Positions 7,476 through 9,694 of a stretch of DNA of 9,694 nt are shown here, piece after piece (the first letter of the stretch is position 1; the number at the start of each line of letters is the position of its first letter). A program made the translations under genes and the position numbers. Source of the stretch: CAMLLJ01 sp035759585 (GTDB lineage: Bacteria > Gemmatimonadota > Gemmatimonadetes > Gemmatimonadales > GWC2-71-9); NCBI GenBank assembly GCA_035759585.1, contig DASTUP010000241.1, positions 1 through 9,694 on the forward strand. The letters run 5' to 3'. Under the pieces are notes generated by a model that searched no databases, had not been told where the DNA came from, and saw nothing but the letters and a program-made list of their open reading frames with translations.

Positions 7476-8431
7476 CTACCCCTCTGCGTCGGTGCCGCGC
7501 GAGCGGGACAGCTCGCGCAGGAGCTCACGCTGTTCCTCGCGCACGCCGGCCACCATCTCGCCGACGAACCCGAAGCCGAAGAGCGCGATGCCGCTGATGA
7601 CCATCGTCTCGACGAGGTTGAGGAGCGGACGGAAGCCGATCCCGTACCCGAAGCGGAGCACCAGCGCTACCACGCCCGCGACGAAGCCGATCAGGAAGAG
7701 CACCGCCCCGGCGAGCCCGAAGAAGAGCATCGGCTTGCGCCCGAAGCGGAGCTGGAACCAGACGGACAGGAGATCGAGCACGCCGACCGGTATCCGGCGC
7801 CAGGTGAACTTCGAGACGCCGCCGCGCCGCGGATACAGCGGAACCGGTTGTGACGTGAGCCGGAATCCGTCCGCCGCCGCGATGACCACCATGTAGCGGT
7901 GCCAGTCGGGCCGGAGCGGCACGCCGAGCATCACCTGGCGCCGGTAGGCCTTCACCGAGTTGAGGTCGGTCACGCGGACGCCGAAGAGCCAGCGACAGAG
8001 CGTGTTGTAGATGCGCGAGACGAACGCCTTCTCGTAGCGTCCCTGCTTCGTGCCCGTCACGATGTCCGCGACCCCCGCCAGGATCGGGGCCACGAGCGCC
8101 GGGATGTCCTCCGGGAGATACTGCAGGTCGGCGGGATAGAAGACGAAGATCTCGCCGCGCGCCGCATCGCCGGCGGACCGGAGCGCATCGGCGATGCCGC
8201 GCTGGCGGCGGTGCGTGACGGTGCGGAGAAAAGGGTACTCGCGACGGAGGCGCTCGAGCACGTCGGCGGTGCCATCGCGCGAGCCGTCGTCCACCACGAC
8301 GACTTCGAACGAGAAGCCGGCGCCTCCCAGCGACTCGGCGCAGAGCCGCACGAACTCGGGGAGGTTCTCGGCCTCGTCCTTCGCGGGGACCAGCACGCTC
8401 ACATCCACCGGCGCGGGCGCCGGGACGTGGC

Positions 8432-8435
<4 letters not shown>
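7476..8435 (-). CDS. GT2 glycosyltransferase with two C-terminal membrane helices (GtrB/ArnC/CsbB-like)
   Basis: The protein has 319 residues. The N-terminal GT-A domain starts with VSVLVPAKDEAENLP (12-26), has the nucleotide-sugar VVVVDDGSRDGT motif (45-56) and GIADALRSAGDAARGE. Where family members usually have DADLQ, it has PADLQ (101-105), keeping the second acidic residue only. TDLNSVKAYRR (156-166) matches the family's D-N/S-G-F-K/R region. Two hydrophobic segments follow, about 237-261 and 270-297, then a charged cytoplasmic tail. This layout is that of enzymes that transfer a sugar from a nucleotide donor to undecaprenyl phosphate on the inner face of the cytoplasmic membrane. ATG at 8435 overlaps the rpoN stop and has no Shine-Dalgarno sequence, which suggests re-initiation by coupled ribosomes. 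It is the likely first glycan-loading enzyme of the cluster. The sugar cannot be read from sequence, and a processive or protein-directed GT2 is less likely. Confidence 0.9.
7479..7484 (-). promoter_or_regulatory. Ribosome binding site of the GT4 gene
   Basis: GAGGGG lies 5 bases before the GTG at 7473 and overlaps the stop region of the GT2 gene. It is the best Shine-Dalgarno match inside the packed cluster and supports the GTG start. It suggests the GT4 gene can be initiated independently of coupling. Confidence 0.75.

Positions 8436-9694
<1,259 letters not shown>

Noticed and set aside
5911..7896. A 661-residue open frame on the plus strand
   Set aside because: It lies opposite the flippase-like, GT4 and GT2 genes, whose motifs are all on the minus strand. 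Its protein is Arg/Pro/Ala-rich without a recognisable domain, as expected for an antisense frame in GC-rich DNA.

Overview
This window is high-GC throughout (roughly two-thirds G+C by eye) and every convincing gene lies on the minus strand, so gene order runs from the right edge to the left. The organism is probably a Gram-negative-type bacterium from a GC-rich, poorly sampled phylum. Evidence is the c-type cytochrome behind a signal peptide, the meso-DAP enzyme DapF, sigma-54, and codons strongly biased to G/C at the third position. The divergent DapF motif and the gene mix would fit Gemmatimonadota or a relative, but that is an impression and not a demonstrated assignment.

Layout from right to left: (1) the C-terminal 420 residues of the sigma-54 factor RpoN, cut by the window edge; (2) a membrane-anchored GT2 glycosyltransferase of the GtrB/ArnC/CsbB type; (3) a GT4 glycosyltransferase; (4) a flippase-like integral membrane protein of the LPG-synthase TM / UPF0104 family; (5) a large YfhO-family membrane glycosyltransferase; (6) a soluble DPM1-like polyprenyl-phosphate mannose synthase; (7) diaminopimelate epimerase DapF; then, after a 109-base gap, (8) a secreted protein with a cytochrome c-like CxxCH domain followed by a seven-bladed Vgb-like beta-propeller. 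The last 109 bases (1-109) hold no gene, only a small stem-loop next to the stop codon and an AT-richer tail.

Genes 1-7 are packed end to end: an ATGA overlap, a 2-base gap, an 8-base overlap, an overlap of about 14 bases, a GTGA overlap and a 3-base gap. This is almost certainly one transcription unit with translational coupling. Genes 2-6 read as a lipid-linked glycosylation module. Two cytoplasmic enzymes could load a sugar on polyprenyl phosphate, a membrane protein is a candidate for a transport role, and a YfhO-type enzyme could use the lipid-linked sugar outside the membrane. A GT4 enzyme could extend a glycan in the cytoplasm. This resembles the CsbB/GtcA/YfhO three-part systems of Firmicutes, here placed directly behind rpoN and in front of dapF. 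The acceptor is unknown. No RNA genes, mobile elements, CRISPR arrays or insertion sequences were seen.
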